64,000 nucleotides of DNA from Volvox africanus (taxonomy: Eukaryota > Chlorophyta > Chlorophyceae > Chlamydomonadales > Volvocaceae): the NCBI GenBank assembly GCA_030268105.1, contig BSDZ01000078.1, forward strand, positions 806,001 to 870,000. The letters are read 5' to 3'. Under the pieces are notes generated by a model that had not been told where the DNA came from, made no database searches, and saw only the letters and a program-made list of their open reading frames with translations. Both the position numbers and the translations under genes were made by a program. Every line of letters begins with the position of its first letter. Positions within the stretch are counted from its first letter, which is position 1. Positions 21,673 through 32,013 of this stretch are shown here, one piece after another.

Positions 21673-24600
21673 ATTTCTGAACTAACGCGTGGTCGGTGGT
21701 CATCCTTACGGCCAGCCATGAAGGCATTGTTGCCTTGCGTACTTGGGGGTATGCGGTGTGTCCACCTGTTCAAGCTGGGCACCGTTTTGTTTCATGGTGT
21801 GGATCGGGAGGGTATGCTGGCTCCGTGGCCAGGGACATCCTACTCGGTTGACGTTTGGTATGAAGCTCCTGATGAGGGTGCCGTAGGTTACGGACCCGCC
21901 CTAAGTGCGGACCCGCCCTAACATTATCTGCTGGGCAGTCGCTCGTAGATAACCGTGTCCCAGTGGTTCAGATCGGTTTGAATGGCCGTACTCTGAAGGC
22001 ACTTGTTGACACCGGTGCCAGCGACGACTTCATCTCTGTCGCAGAGGTGAATGCGCTGGGGTTGACCCCAGAGTCGTCTGATTGTCCACAGGTTACCCTT
22101 GCTGACGGGGGTAAGCATCCCATCGTGGGCAGGATTACCCTTAGCCTATCGATAGGCCCTTTGCGTGTTGTGACCCGGCCGTACGTGCTGCAGGGCTTAG
22201 CAGAGACTGCACCGTACATAATGGGGTCTTCGACATTACGGCAGTACCGCGCGCGCATCGACATGGAGACCGCAACCCTGCATATGTGCAAGGATACTCT
22301 GATGATTAAGGTACCTTTCCTGTCGTTCGAACATGTCACACCAAAGGAGGGCGAAGCTGAGGCGGTGCCTATGGTTAATTTCGCTGTGACCGCAATGGCC
22401 GCGCGAATCGAACCAGAGCTAGTCGGGCGTAAGGAGGCCGTCCGTTTGTTACGGAAGGGTGCCCACGGACTGCTTTTAAGGCCGCGGGTGAGCTGTTGTG
22501 TCACCACCGCGCAGATTTCTGCGGATTTTGAGGTTGAGGCCCTGCGCAGCCTATGGCCCGGCCAATGTACAGGTTGAGTCCATTGGAGCTGGATGACGTG
22601 AAGCGCCAGGTGATGGATTTGCTTGCAAAGGGTATGATACGCCCCAGCACATCCCCGTATTCTGCACCGATTTTGTTTGTCGGTAAGAAGGATGGGACCT
22701 TGCGCATGTGCATCGATTACCGGGGGTTGAATGCGAGTACGGTGAAAAATCGCTACCCTTTGCCACGCGTTGACGACCTGTTGGATAAGCTGAAGGGCTC
22801 GGCTTATTTTTCCTCGATTGACTTACAACAGGGCTATAATCAGATTCGCATCGCTGCCTCTGATATCCCGAAAACTGCTTTTCGGACGCCCTTCGGTCAC
22901 TTTGAGTATACGGTCCTATCGTTTGGTTTGACTAATGCCCCTGCGACGTTTCAGGCGGTTATGGACCGAATGTTTAGGCCGTTTATCGACAGGTTCGTTG
23001 TTTGCTACCTGGATGACATTTTGGTTTATTCTAAGACGCGCGAGGAGCACTTGGAGCATCTTCGGCTCGTGCTCAACGTTATGAGGCGGGAGCAATTGTT
23101 TGCTAAACGCGCTAAGTGCTTTTGGGCGCAGCCTCAGGTGGAATATTTGGGCCACATTGTGTCGGCCACTGGTGTGAAGATGGACCCGCGGAAGGTTGCC
23201 GTGGTTCGTGATTGGCCCGCGCCTCAGAACCTCACGGAGCTGCGTAAGTTCCTTGGCTTGACCAATTATTTCCGAAAGTTCATTGAAAAATATTCCATCA
23301 TTGCGGCCCCGCTTACTAACTTAACTCGCAAAGGTGTTTTTGTTTCGCTCGAGTTGTGGACGTCGCAATGCCAGCGGGCATTCGAAGAGCTTAAGCGAAC
23401 CGTTGCCGAAGATGTCACCCTAGCATTCCCTGATTACTCGTTGCCATTTCGTGTAGAGGTGGTGTCTGATGCCTCAGTGTTTGGAAGCGGCGCTGTATTG
23501 TTACAGGAAGGGCGACCGATCGCCTTCATGAGTAAAAAGTTTTCTGGTGCGGAGATTCGCTATACCACCGGGGAACAGGAGCTGCAAGCTTTAAAGGAAT
23601 TGGAATGGCAGTGCTGCATGCTTTAAAGGAATGGCGCTGTTACCTCGAGGGACGCCCATTTACTTTAAAGACTGACCACAAGCCCCTAACGTTTTTGCAA
23701 AGCGTTCCGACGTTGAACCGCCGTCAGGCTAGGTGGATGGAATACCTAGCTAGGTTCGACTGCACCTGGGAGTACATTTCTGGTAAATTGAATATTGCCG
23801 ATGCTCTCAGTCGACATCCGTCGCTACACCCTGCAATTTTGGCAGCGCCCATCGTGCGACCGCATAACGAGGAGGTGCCGATCGCGACAGACCTCACAGA
23901 GCGGTTGAAGGTTGCCTACAACGCAGACGCCTGGTTCGCGGACCCGGCTAATGTAGAAAACCTTCGTAAGCAGAATGGCCTTTGGCTACGGACGGAGGGT
24001 GCAGCTACGCAAATCGTCGTTCCGAACGACGACGCGCTACACTACGACATCCTTGCGCGGTTCCACGAGGACCCGTTAGCAGGACACCCTGGTAGCAAGC
24101 GGTTGGTCGAGTTGGTGCAACGTTCCTTTTGGTGGCCTCGTTTGGCTAACAATGCGGCGAACTTCGTACAGACATGCAGTCTGTGCCAGTACAATAAGGC
24201 TTTGTCCGGTAAGGGCCATGGGTTGTTGCAACCGTTGCCTGTCCCGGATGCGCCTTGGGAAAGTGTTTCCATGGACTTTGTAGTCGTGCAGCCCAAAACT
24301 GAGGGGGGATATGATGCGGTGTTCGTAATGGTCGATCGTCTGACTAAGATGGTCCACCTAGCACCATGTACATCGTCCTGCACGGCTGAGCAAGCGGCAC
24401 GTTTGTTTTTCGAAAATGTGGTTCGGTTACACGGTGTTCCCAAAAACGTGATCTCAGACTGTGGTGGGCAGTTCACGTCTAAGTTTTGGGAAGCGCTCTG
24501 CAAACTAGTTGGCATGCGAGTCAACCTGAGCACAGCGTACCACCCGCAAACTGATGGTCAAACCGAACGCACAAACCGCACGTTGGGTGATATGTTGCGC

Positions 24601-25365
24601 AATTATGCTGGTCGCACACCCCTTGTTTGGGATACCTATTTGACTGCGGCAGAATTCGCGCTAAACAACACTGTTAACCGCTCTACAGGCAAAAGTCCGT
24701 TCTTTCTTAACTACGGGTTTCATCCCGCGCTACCCGTGTGGCGTGAGTTGGAAGTGAACGTGCCTGCTGCTAAACTTTTTGCCAAGTCTTTTATGTCCCG
24801 AATCACAGACGCAAAGTCGTGTTTGGATGCGGTGCAGCAACGAACGACGGAATACTACAACAAATCCAAGAAGGATGTGACGTTTTCAGAAGGGCAACTC
24901 GTGTTGCTAAGCACCAAGAACTTGCGTTCCTTGGCCGACGGATCCCGAAAACTCTTACCCCGCTGGATTGGTCCGTATCCTGTCGTGCGCATGGTTGGGA
25001 ATGTGGCTGTGGAGCTTGCATTGCCCGCTGATATGACCATTCACCCCACGTTTCACGTATCGCTTGTCCGTCCTTATCGTGGTACGGAATCCGTCCCTGA
25101 GCCTGCTAACGCCCCCGCAGCGATTGAACCAGTTCCCGAGACCTGGATCGCTGGTAAACAGAAGTTTTACGATGTGGAGCGGGTGTTAGATTATCGCGCG
25201 CGTCGTGTGGGCCCACACAGACGTAAGCGGACAGTACATGAGTACTTGGTCAATTGGACAGGGTATACGAGTGAGCACAACTCATGGGAACCGGCATGCA
25301 ACTTCTCGCAGGACATGAAGCCCCTGCTCAAGGAAGCCCGCAAATGTGCCACGCAAGCCCAATGA
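21634..25365 (+). pseudogene. pol: A1 pol, broken at three places
   Basis: Methylase-like block (21634-21910), protease with DTGASDDF (22010), RT with YLDD (23008), RNase H, integrase and chromodomain (25150-25310), ending at TGA 25363-25365. Lesions: an 8-bp net gain at about 21900-21920 that ends the first frame and is shared with A2; a deletion of about 80 bp near 22543 between protease and RT; and a short duplication at about 23585-23628 inside RNase H. The remaining 586 codons, from RNase H to the end, are open. Confidence 0.9.
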
Positions 25366-25408
25366 CCCTGCAGTCGATGCTGTATGAAGCAGCGAGGACG
25401 CTGCATAC

Positions 25409-25423
25409 GGGAGGGGGGATAAT
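25409..25423 (+). promoter_or_regulatory. Polypurine tract of A1
   Basis: GGGAGGGGGGATAAT directly before the 3' LTR start at 25424. Confidence 0.8.
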
Positions 25424-26361
25424 TGTTGTGCTACGGTTCATTTCCCGCAGATGCGTAGGTCGATGAGACCCTATGAGGCGAAATGCTATCTTGACGAACG
25501 CATGAATGATCATTGCATATGAATAAACCTGCATGATATAAATGTATTCGCATACATTTATATATACATTTGGCATGTTGTCATTATCCATCGCAACATC
25601 GCATCATGGCAAATCCGCCTAGCATGCATGAAATCCCGAATCATTGAAGTGTGCATTATGCTCGTGCTACGAAACGATAAGTAATATTATTTGATATAAT
25701 ATTACTTCATTACAGCACACGTTGAGAGTGCCGCACTCGTCGCGATGCATGCCTTGCAACCGAATATCGTTATTCGGACCCTTGCATCATGTGAATGCCG
25801 GAAAGGCTTATACATTGTTATGCTTGGACATCACCTATACGCAGTAGGGTTGTCACACTTAGGATCGGCCTCCTAGTGTGAATCGTACGACATTGCGATG
25901 CTGCGAGTATAACAGATGCGAGGACGGCTAAGCAAGAGAAGACATTCAATACCGGAGAACACTCGTGTGTTCTACGTTATTATTGTTGTACCTCTGTTGT
26001 GTCAGCCTACAAAGGCCCAATCGGAAGATGACCATCGGTGGTCCAATGTTTGACACTACCCGTAGATACCCCAGGATACTACAATTATTACTATACGCTA
26101 TTCTACTTAGCCCGAGCTAAGCCTAAACTTCGCTATTCACCGCCGCGTGATGATTGCTTGCTTCCGGCACTGACGGCGATTACGTCCATTGCACCGCTTC
26201 GATCTGTAAGACTGTAAGTTATATCTCTTCTTGTTTGAAGTCTTCCGCTGTCTCTGTTTGCTCGCGCTTGTCTTGCTGTACTTGCAAGTGCTCGCGCATC
26301 GGTGTCGAAAGCCTTCAGACGCGCAGATACTTATGAGCAAACACGAAGGAGAGGTACAACA
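25424..26361 (+). repeat. 3' LTR of A1, with an insertion
   Basis: A 938-bp LTR from TGTTGTGC to ACAACA. It equals the 5' LTR except for substitutions and 105 extra bp at 25984-26088. Confidence 0.92.
25984..26083 (-). mobile_element. 100-bp LTR-like insertion in the A1 3' LTR
   Basis: Absent from the 5' LTR. It is flanked by a 5-bp duplication, ATTAT (25979-25983 and 26084-26088). Its plus-strand ends are TGTTGTACCTC and TACTACA. Read on the minus strand it ends AGAGGTACAACA, as the A LTR does. It looks like a tiny solo LTR or TRIM-like element. It encodes nothing. Confidence 0.65.
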
Positions 26362-26999
26362 ACAAGTGCCTTCAGCGTATGGCCATTCAGACCGACCTGA
26401 ATCACTAAGACACGATTATCTGCTAGCGACTGCCCTGCAGATAGCACTAGTGCACTCAAGGCGGGTTCAAAACTCGCGGAACCCTCAATGAGCAGGAGCT
26501 TCATACCAAACGTCAACGAAATAGGGAAGTCCCGGCAACGGAACTGGCATTCCCTGCATATCCACACCATTAAACAACATGGTGCCCGGTGCAAAACGGG
26601 AGATACGCTGCATACCCTTTAACAGAGCCTCAGCCTTGCGCTGGCTATAGGCAGGGAGCAAAACACATGCAGTGGTGTCTGGATATTGACGTCTGAATCT
26701 CCTATACAAGGCCAACTGTTCCGACATCTCTTGCAGAGATGAGGGGACGAACAAAACGACGTGGTTGGACAAATCGAGGGAAGACAAGGGACAGCACGGT
26801 GTAAACAAATTACACAGCGCGTCAAAGCAAAGGAGGCCGTGCGTCCATCAAGCGTAATGTGACGCTTAAGAGCACGCTCGATTTGTTCAAGAACAGAAGG
26901 CAACAATGCCTTCACGGCTGGCCGTAAGGATGACTACCGACCATGCATATGTTCTGAAATCCCAGGTGGAGTCCCCTCCGTTTCGGCCCGGGCAATCCC
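26362..26999 (-). pseudogene. pol: B2 pol N-terminal part (methylase-like block to protease)
   Basis: Follows the B2 gag UAG in the same frame (from 26999). It holds the start of the pol block (MKALLPSVL at about 26915), a frameshift near 26825 after LDGRT, then the conserved NHVVLFVPSS...ACVLLPAY...VDVWYEAP block (26770-26490) and the start of the protease, up to the A1 insertion. At least two frameshifts are present. Confidence 0.82.
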
Positions 27000-27002
27000 C
27001 TA
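26961..27002 (-). promoter_or_regulatory. Gag-pol stop codon with downstream stem (B2)
   Basis: UAG at 27002-27000, 7-nt spacer, CCCGGG (26992-26987) pairing with CCTGGG (26966-26961) across a 20-nt loop that itself can pair GGAG with CTCC. Confidence 0.6.
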
Positions 27003-28241
27003 TTTCGGCTTTGGGGCTAGAGGTGGCAACAACGGGCATTCGCTCGTGGGATGGTACCCCGCGCACCTTAAGCAAACTTTGGCCGCCTCCCGACGTTCAA
27101 ATTCAGAAAGCTTGCAATCCCACTTCTGCAAGAAGGGGTCCTCCGTGCGCATCCGCTTTGCATGGGGATGGGAGTTTTGCACTGCAGCCGCCGACGGCGC
27201 ACCTCCCCTCTTTTTGCTCTTGGCCGGGCCAGAACTTGGGCCTGCGCCCACTGATCCACGGACCCCGGTGCCTGAACCACCACAAGCACCGCGGCGCCGC
27301 TCTGGGCGCATGACCGTCGCAGCCGACGTAGGGCGCGTAGCACCAAGGTCATGATTGTTGGTCGCAGCTTCATCAGTCGGATCCTGTGCTTGCACACCAT
27401 TTGCACGAGGGGCAGGTTTAGGATCATCCTGACCAGCGAGGAGACGTACCTCAGTTCCCCGACCAAATTTTACCAAGGCATCGTACGTCCGGAACGGTTC
27501 TCCAGACAAATCAGCAGCACACCATTTTGACAGAGTCTTCGTCAGGCCGCGCTGAAACCAAAAGATGCAATCATCCTCGGAGATGTTCGCAATGGGCATC
27601 ACTATTGCTTCGAACCATGACTGGTACGCAGGTACATTTTCATGTGCACGCATATAATATGTGCCTTGCGCCAATGCCTTACGGGCCTCAATATTACGTG
27701 CATGTACCTCCGTAGCAAATCGTGCAAGCAACGCAGCAATCAATTCATTGAACTTGAAGTCACTCCGTGCAGTGGTCCACTCATCATACCAGTCTTTTGC
27801 CGCTCCGGAGAGGGTGTTGCCGACGAAGAGGCATTTAATACCATCATTTCCACCACCATGGACCGCCTGCAGGTACTTCTTAGTATCACGCACATATGCA
27901 CGAATCGCGTCAGCGATACTATGTCCGGGGGTCTTAGGCTTCTCATCAAACGCGATATGAAGCTTAGGCACAGGGATCGTGAGTTTCATCACCTCAGGAA
28001 GACTGGCGTGGTCCTGTATTTGAGGCGACAGCAGACCCCGTTGGTCCACAGCTCTATCCATAGTCGTCGTGGGTGCCGAGCATGGCACCATAAGATGGGC
28101 AGGGGTCTGGAACACAAGAGGATCTTGAGTAGCACGGGTGCCAACAGTCTCAGGACCTTTATCAGACATTCTAGGAGCAGCGCCCGGCTCGGGCTGACTT
28201 GCCAAGCCTTTGAACGACATGTCGTCGTGCCCCAATGCCAT
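27000..28241 (-). CDS. gag: B2 Gag, intact
   Basis: A 413-residue Gag from the start chosen by homology with A and C (MALGHDDMSF); an upstream in-frame ATG at 28289 would add 16 residues. The capsid domain is at residues about 105-265 and is clearly homologous to A0 Gag. A proline/serine/basic stretch is followed by the knuckle CLRCAGYHPTSEC at about 390-402, again CX2CX3HX4C. It ends in UAG with pol in frame. Confidence 0.9.
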   Translation of the reverse strand: MALGHDDMSFKGLASQPEPGAAPRMSDKGPETVGTRATQDPLVFQTPAHLMVPCSAPTTTMDRAVDQRGLLSPQIQDHASLPEVMKLTIPVPKLHIAFDEKPKTPGHSIADAIRAYVRDTKKYLQAVHGGGNDGIKCLFVGNTLSGAAKDWYDEWTTARSDFKFNELIAALLARFATEVHARNIEARKALAQGTYYMRAHENVPAYQSWFEAIVMPIANISEDDCIFWFQRGLTKTLSKWCAADLSGEPFRTYDALVKFGRGTEVRLLAGQDDPKPAPRANGVQAQDPTDEAATNNHDLGATRPTSAATVMRPERRRGACGGSGTGVRGSVGAGPSSGPAKSKKRGGAPSAAAVQNSHPHAKRMRTEDPFLQKWDCKLSEFERREAAKVCLRCAGYHPTSECPLLPPLAPKPK

Positions 28242-28686
28242 AACACGCAGGTCAACACTTTCAATTTGCGTGCTGAACGACAACTTCACTCACAAAGCTA
28301 GGGCAAGAGTAAAAGTAATTTGGTCAGCCTACCGACAGTACTCTTCAGGATTGCGAGCAAGTATAGCAAATACGCACTGAGCTGGTCCCGATCTCTGTAT
28401 TCCGTGCGATCAAAGCCTCCACTGGTCAGAATGTAGATTATAACCAGGAAATATCGCAAGCAGTGCCGGACCACTAGATTCACCTGCAACTCAGAGCGCA
28501 AGCTCCCACAACAAATGCAGGCAACTAGAAAAGGGCAGCAGCAATCACAAACCAGAAGCAACGGTGTCCAAAATGGCAGGTCCAAGTTCTTTGGCAAAGA
28601 TGTCTAGAGGGATACGTCATTCATCATCGATATCTACCATAGCGAGAACTTACTTCCGATTTAGCACCATTAGACAGTCAGGCAAC

Positions 28687-28704
28687 GAACCTGTCTCGAT
28701 ACCA
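28687..28704 (-). promoter_or_regulatory. Primer-binding site of B2
   Basis: Minus-strand TGGTATCGAGACAGGTTC, next to the LTR end at 28708; the same as in family A. Confidence 0.8.
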
Positions 28705-28707
28705 AAT

Positions 28708-29352
28708 TGTTGTATCTCTCCTCAGATTTGCCCATTAAATGTCTGCACGTCTGGGGCTTAGACTCTAGCATGGAAGCGCTTGCAAGTACAACAAAGCACT
28801 CGGAAGCAGCAAGAGACAGAGGAAGACTTGAGAAGAAGGAAAGATATAACTTACAATGATGATAGGATGCAATGATAGGATCGGCCGTCAGACCCAGCGG
28901 GCGGCGATCATCATACGGCGATTGGCGAATAATGAATGGTGAAGCTCGGGCTTAGCTTGGGCCGAAATAGCAGAGTAAATAGCAATAGTCTAACTGAACA
29001 TAGGCGTGTTCCGATAGCATACGAAAATGTTCTGCTCTACTTGGCCATCCTCGCATCTATTATACGCGCAATATTGATATGTAGTACAACTCACACTAGG
29101 AGGTAAATCCCAAGTGTGACAAACCCTAACACAGGGCATCGATATCTGCGTATTCTGACAATTAAGCCTTCATGGCGTCCGCAAGATGCAAGGGTCCGAA
29201 TAGCGATATCCGGTTGCCAATCGACCACTGCGACTTAGATGCTCGTAACACTCACACATTACGCATGCCAGCGACGGGGTAATAATATAGCAAATATTAT
29301 TACTTAACAACTCATCTCATAATTATGCAACGTGTCTATGCTTCTCTGAGCA
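28708..29352 (-). repeat. 5' LTR of B2, truncated
   Basis: Matches 14405-15032. The match stops after CTCTGAGCA at 29352, so about 198 bp of the LTR start is missing, and unrelated sequence begins. Confidence 0.88.
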
Positions 29353-29465
29353 GGGCACGACTTGGGAAACGGTGGCCTGGTTGGTACTTAAACAGGCCCG
29401 TAGGATTTGAATAATATAACATAAAAGCGTCCAATAACAACAAGGCGAGCTGCTGAAATTTGAAA

Positions 29466-31571
29466 ATGGTAAGTCAGCGAAAGGTGAGGCGAAAGACCGC
29501 AATCTGTCGCGTTCTGCTATGCCTAACACTCTGCAAGCTGATAACAGCATTCTGTGACAGCCTGGCTCCAGAAGCGGTGGAACCCGTGGTTTCCTGTCAC
29601 CCCCCCCTGTCAATCGACGAACGGGATCGTACGTGCAGGAACGTGCCACATAAGGGACGCGCTTACCGGAGGGGTCACGAAAAGAACGCAGCAAACAATC
29701 GAATTTCAACAGCAGCGATAAGTCCCGAGCGGACGCTGCCAATGATCCAAATCAGGGAAGCCCAGGCTTCATCATCAACTGAGACCAAGCAAAAGGCCGT
29801 AAATGCGTATTCCTACTTCTCAGAGTCAGCTCGTGAAGACCAGGATATGGGTCTGAAGGGAGACCATCGAGCACAGGACCTCAGCCAGAGCAACTCTTGC
29901 CCAGCAGATGACGACTTCTGTGAAAAAGCATTCCACAGACATGATAATTCTCTAAGATACGTTACAAACAGAACCTGTGGAAGGACGCCTGAAACAGACT
30001 ACTCTTCACGAAGAGCAGCTTCTGACTGTATAGACATAACGGAAAAATACACCATTGCAATCACAAATTGCAACACTAGAATGACCTCTGGAAAATGCCA
30101 CAACCGCGAAGGCAAGGACGTGGAAGACCCAAGAAACTTGCGAGCGAACAACCTAGTAACCAACAAAGCCCACGATAAGCCACAAATAGGATTATGGGGA
30201 CATCTAAGAAGATCCATTAAACAACCACCCGACATCAAGGTCACAGCCCAAGGTGTGAACGTTGCTGGACGAATGCTGGACAACCTTGGCCGTACAATGA
30301 ATGCCCCACAACTGCACCACACACGCCAGAACTCGCCACCTTCGACTGCAGGGACGATGCTTGGATCGGCTAGCCCACGGATCGCATCACGCGGCATCCA
30401 GAAAGCCTTTCAACCTTATCTTATGCGGGGAAGAAGCACACCGACTGGTGTGCACCTACCAGGGGATGTAATGCGCGCAGGTGGGCACCTAATACCCCAT
30501 ACCATCGAAGCGCTGCTGCACGATCTCGAAATTATGATCCTCATTGGGTACAGTATCATTGCCGGCCTTGGGGTAACGTATGCACTTTACAAAGTCAACA
30601 GAGCAGCAAGACAGTGGAATCGAAGCAAAGGGAGATCCCTGCAACAGACAGGCAATGCAATCCTACTTGCGGCTATGCTGTCAGCGCCCCTCGCCTGTGC
30701 GGTAGCACTGAGACCACTGGACTTAGCCATCCGTTTAACGTTACTAACAGTTGGACTGATTTGGGTTTTACGACACTTCAGTAAACGAATAGCAGCCAGC
30801 GCCGTACCCGTAGCAATAGACCTGGCTCTCGCCTGCACAATCTATGCTGCTGAAACAATCAAGTGGGCAGGTCAGCACCTATTGGCGACTAGGCAGATAA
30901 TGGTGTCAGCAGCCGCACTTGTCACACTATGTGTACAGCTGGCCACAGCAGCCCCAACGGTCCCCATTCAGTCTATCAGTACCCCCGCAATTGGTAAAGG
31001 CCTGAAGTATATACCAGGGCTAAAGGGACATGCAAGCTGGCTGATACACATCCGTCTGATAGTCGGCTTGGCGATACCGCAGAACACGATGTTTGGTACC
31101 ACAATAACCCTCATCGTTACACTGATAACGACTGCCAGTTGGGATAGAGACCCCGCTCCAGGGACAGAGGGACACCCTGAAGGAACGGAAAGCACCCAAT
31201 GTGCGGACCCACAAGATGAAACCACGCAAGCCGAGCGACCCCATACCCTTCCCAACACACGAGTGTGGCGGCTAACAGGACCTGGGGCCCCATCAAAACA
31301 AGTCACATGGCCGATAATGACAATCCCGCACAACCCAGATGACACCCTTTACCACGAGCAACAGCAGAAAGAGCTCTGCATGATCCACGCCATAAACAAC
31401 CTACTAGGGGGACCGTACATCGACCCACAGCACGTACTGCAATACTGTCGTACAATGCTGCAACACATGGCTGACCGGGAACTCCACAATGCAGCCGCCG
31501 CATGGCGACTAACCCACAACCAAAACACAGGCAACTTCTTAACGCTGGCAATCAATCCATACCTACGCTAG
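29466..31571 (+). CDS. Multi-pass membrane protein with Josephin-like protease N-half
   Basis: A 701-codon ORF from the ATG at 29466. Residues about 8-28 are a hydrophobic, Cys/Leu-rich segment after basic residues, like a signal peptide or anchor. Residues 30-350 are hydrophilic. Several hydrophobic segments follow at about 353-376, 397-416, 420-440, 446-464, 476-498 and 524-558. The C-terminal part holds the Josephin Cys motif ELCMIHAINNLLGG (Cys about 638), as in ataxin-3/JOSD deubiquitinases. The frame stops at TAG 31569-31571 and continues in the next 442 nt with the rest of the domain. I do not recognise the N-terminal 600 residues. Confidence 0.65.
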   Translation: MVSQRKVRRKTAICRVLLCLTLCKLITAFCDSLAPEAVEPVVSCHPPLSIDERDRTCRNVPHKGRAYRRGHEKNAANNRISTAAISPERTLPMIQIREAQASSSTETKQKAVNAYSYFSESAREDQDMGLKGDHRAQDLSQSNSCPADDDFCEKAFHRHDNSLRYVTNRTCGRTPETDYSSRRAASDCIDITEKYTIAITNCNTRMTSGKCHNREGKDVEDPRNLRANNLVTNKAHDKPQIGLWGHLRRSIKQPPDIKVTAQGVNVAGRMLDNLGRTMNAPQLHHTRQNSPPSTAGTMLGSASPRIASRGIQKAFQPYLMRGRSTPTGVHLPGDVMRAGGHLIPHTIEALLHDLEIMILIGYSIIAGLGVTYALYKVNRAARQWNRSKGRSLQQTGNAILLAAMLSAPLACAVALRPLDLAIRLTLLTVGLIWVLRHFSKRIAASAVPVAIDLALACTIYAAETIKWAGQHLLATRQIMVSAAALVTLCVQLATAAPTVPIQSISTPAIGKGLKYIPGLKGHASWLIHIRLIVGLAIPQNTMFGTTITLIVTLITTASWDRDPAPGTEGHPEGTESTQCADPQDETTQAERPHTLPNTRVWRLTGPGAPSKQVTWPIMTIPHNPDDTLYHEQQQKELCMIHAINNLLGGPYIDPQHVLQYCRTMLQHMADRELHNAAAAWRLTHNQNTGNFLTLAINPYLR

Positions 31572-32013
31572 AACATGCCGGTGCGAACTGCACAGCAAAG
31601 AAATGACTCCGCACACCCGCATGTTGCCTCCATAGGGAGTGGACAGGAAATAAAACCCAACGTGACGTTAAGCAGCGTACTACACCAACTGCCAGAACAC
31701 GCACGCAACTGGGGCTTCCTCGTACACCTCCCAGGCCATGCAGTAGCAGTACGAAAACACAAGGACCGGTGGTACATCCACGACTCTCTGCAATCGCAAC
31801 CTGTGGAACTAGGTGACGAAAACGCCACGTGGCCACGTGAACCTGGCGCAATATACACCCTAAATCTTCGGCACCACACAGAACCCACGGCAACGCATGT
31901 GGACCTGCGAGACATAATACCCCCGGACACATGGATGCGCACAGATCACACCGAGTATACGGAGATCCAAACAACCAACGGGACCACATGCACAGCATCG
32001 AGACTGCCACAAA
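31572..32013 (+). pseudogene. Josephin-like protease C-half (after in-frame TAG)
   Basis: In the same frame as the upstream ORF. It carries the second half of a Josephin catalytic domain: GFLVHLPGHAVAVRKHKDRW, with the His in GHAVAV (about residue 758), and then YIHDSL, where the Asp matches the third catalytic residue. Cys, His and Asp are thus all present if the TAG is read through or was originally CAG. The frame has no other stop before it runs into RT sequence near 32014, where it goes out of register. Confidence 0.6.

Larger units (their letters stand above)
19102..26361 (+). mobile_element. Chromovirus element A1, full length, nested in B2
   Basis: A plus-strand element of about 7.26 kb with 5' LTR, PBS, leader, gag, UAG, pol, purine tract and 3' LTR. 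It interrupts the B2 protease and is flanked by the 8-bp repeat ACAAGTGC. The first three bases of the 5' LTR are missing. By eye the LTRs differ at roughly 18 of about 830 sites, about ten of them CpG transitions, plus a 100-bp insertion in the 3' LTR. Gag and pol carry disabling lesions. Confidence 0.93.
15978..29352 (-). mobile_element. B-family chromovirus B2, split by A1
   Basis: Minus-strand element: truncated 5' LTR (29352-28708), PBS, leader, gag (28241-27000), UAG, methylase-like block, then protease to integrase continuing at 19101-15978. Element A1 (19102-26361) lies inside the protease coding region. An 8-bp direct repeat, ACAAGTGC (19094-19101 and 26362-26369), flanks A1, and the protease reading resumes across it. 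The integrase end is cut at 15978. Confidence 0.88.
29353..32013 (+). other. Non-LTR segment carrying a Josephin-protease gene
   Basis: A 2.66-kb block unlike any other sequence in the window. It lies between a truncated B LTR and a truncated A-family RT. It contains a short leader, one long reading frame with a single internal TAG, and no LTR, terminal repeat or target duplication. The right junction shares GAAGGGCTCGG with the RT sequence, so microhomology may have joined them. It may be a captured host gene or a fragment of another mobile element or virus-like genome. Confidence 0.6.

Noticed and set aside
21968..22507. Long ORFs antisense to pol and gag (for example 179-200 codons)
   Set aside because: They mirror conserved coding sequence on the other strand in every copy, with compositions expected of shadow frames.
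29466..31571. The signal-peptide/membrane protein as a retroviral-type envelope
   Set aside because: It has many membrane segments and a C-terminal protease, is not next to an intact pol, and has no recognisable surface/fusion layout.
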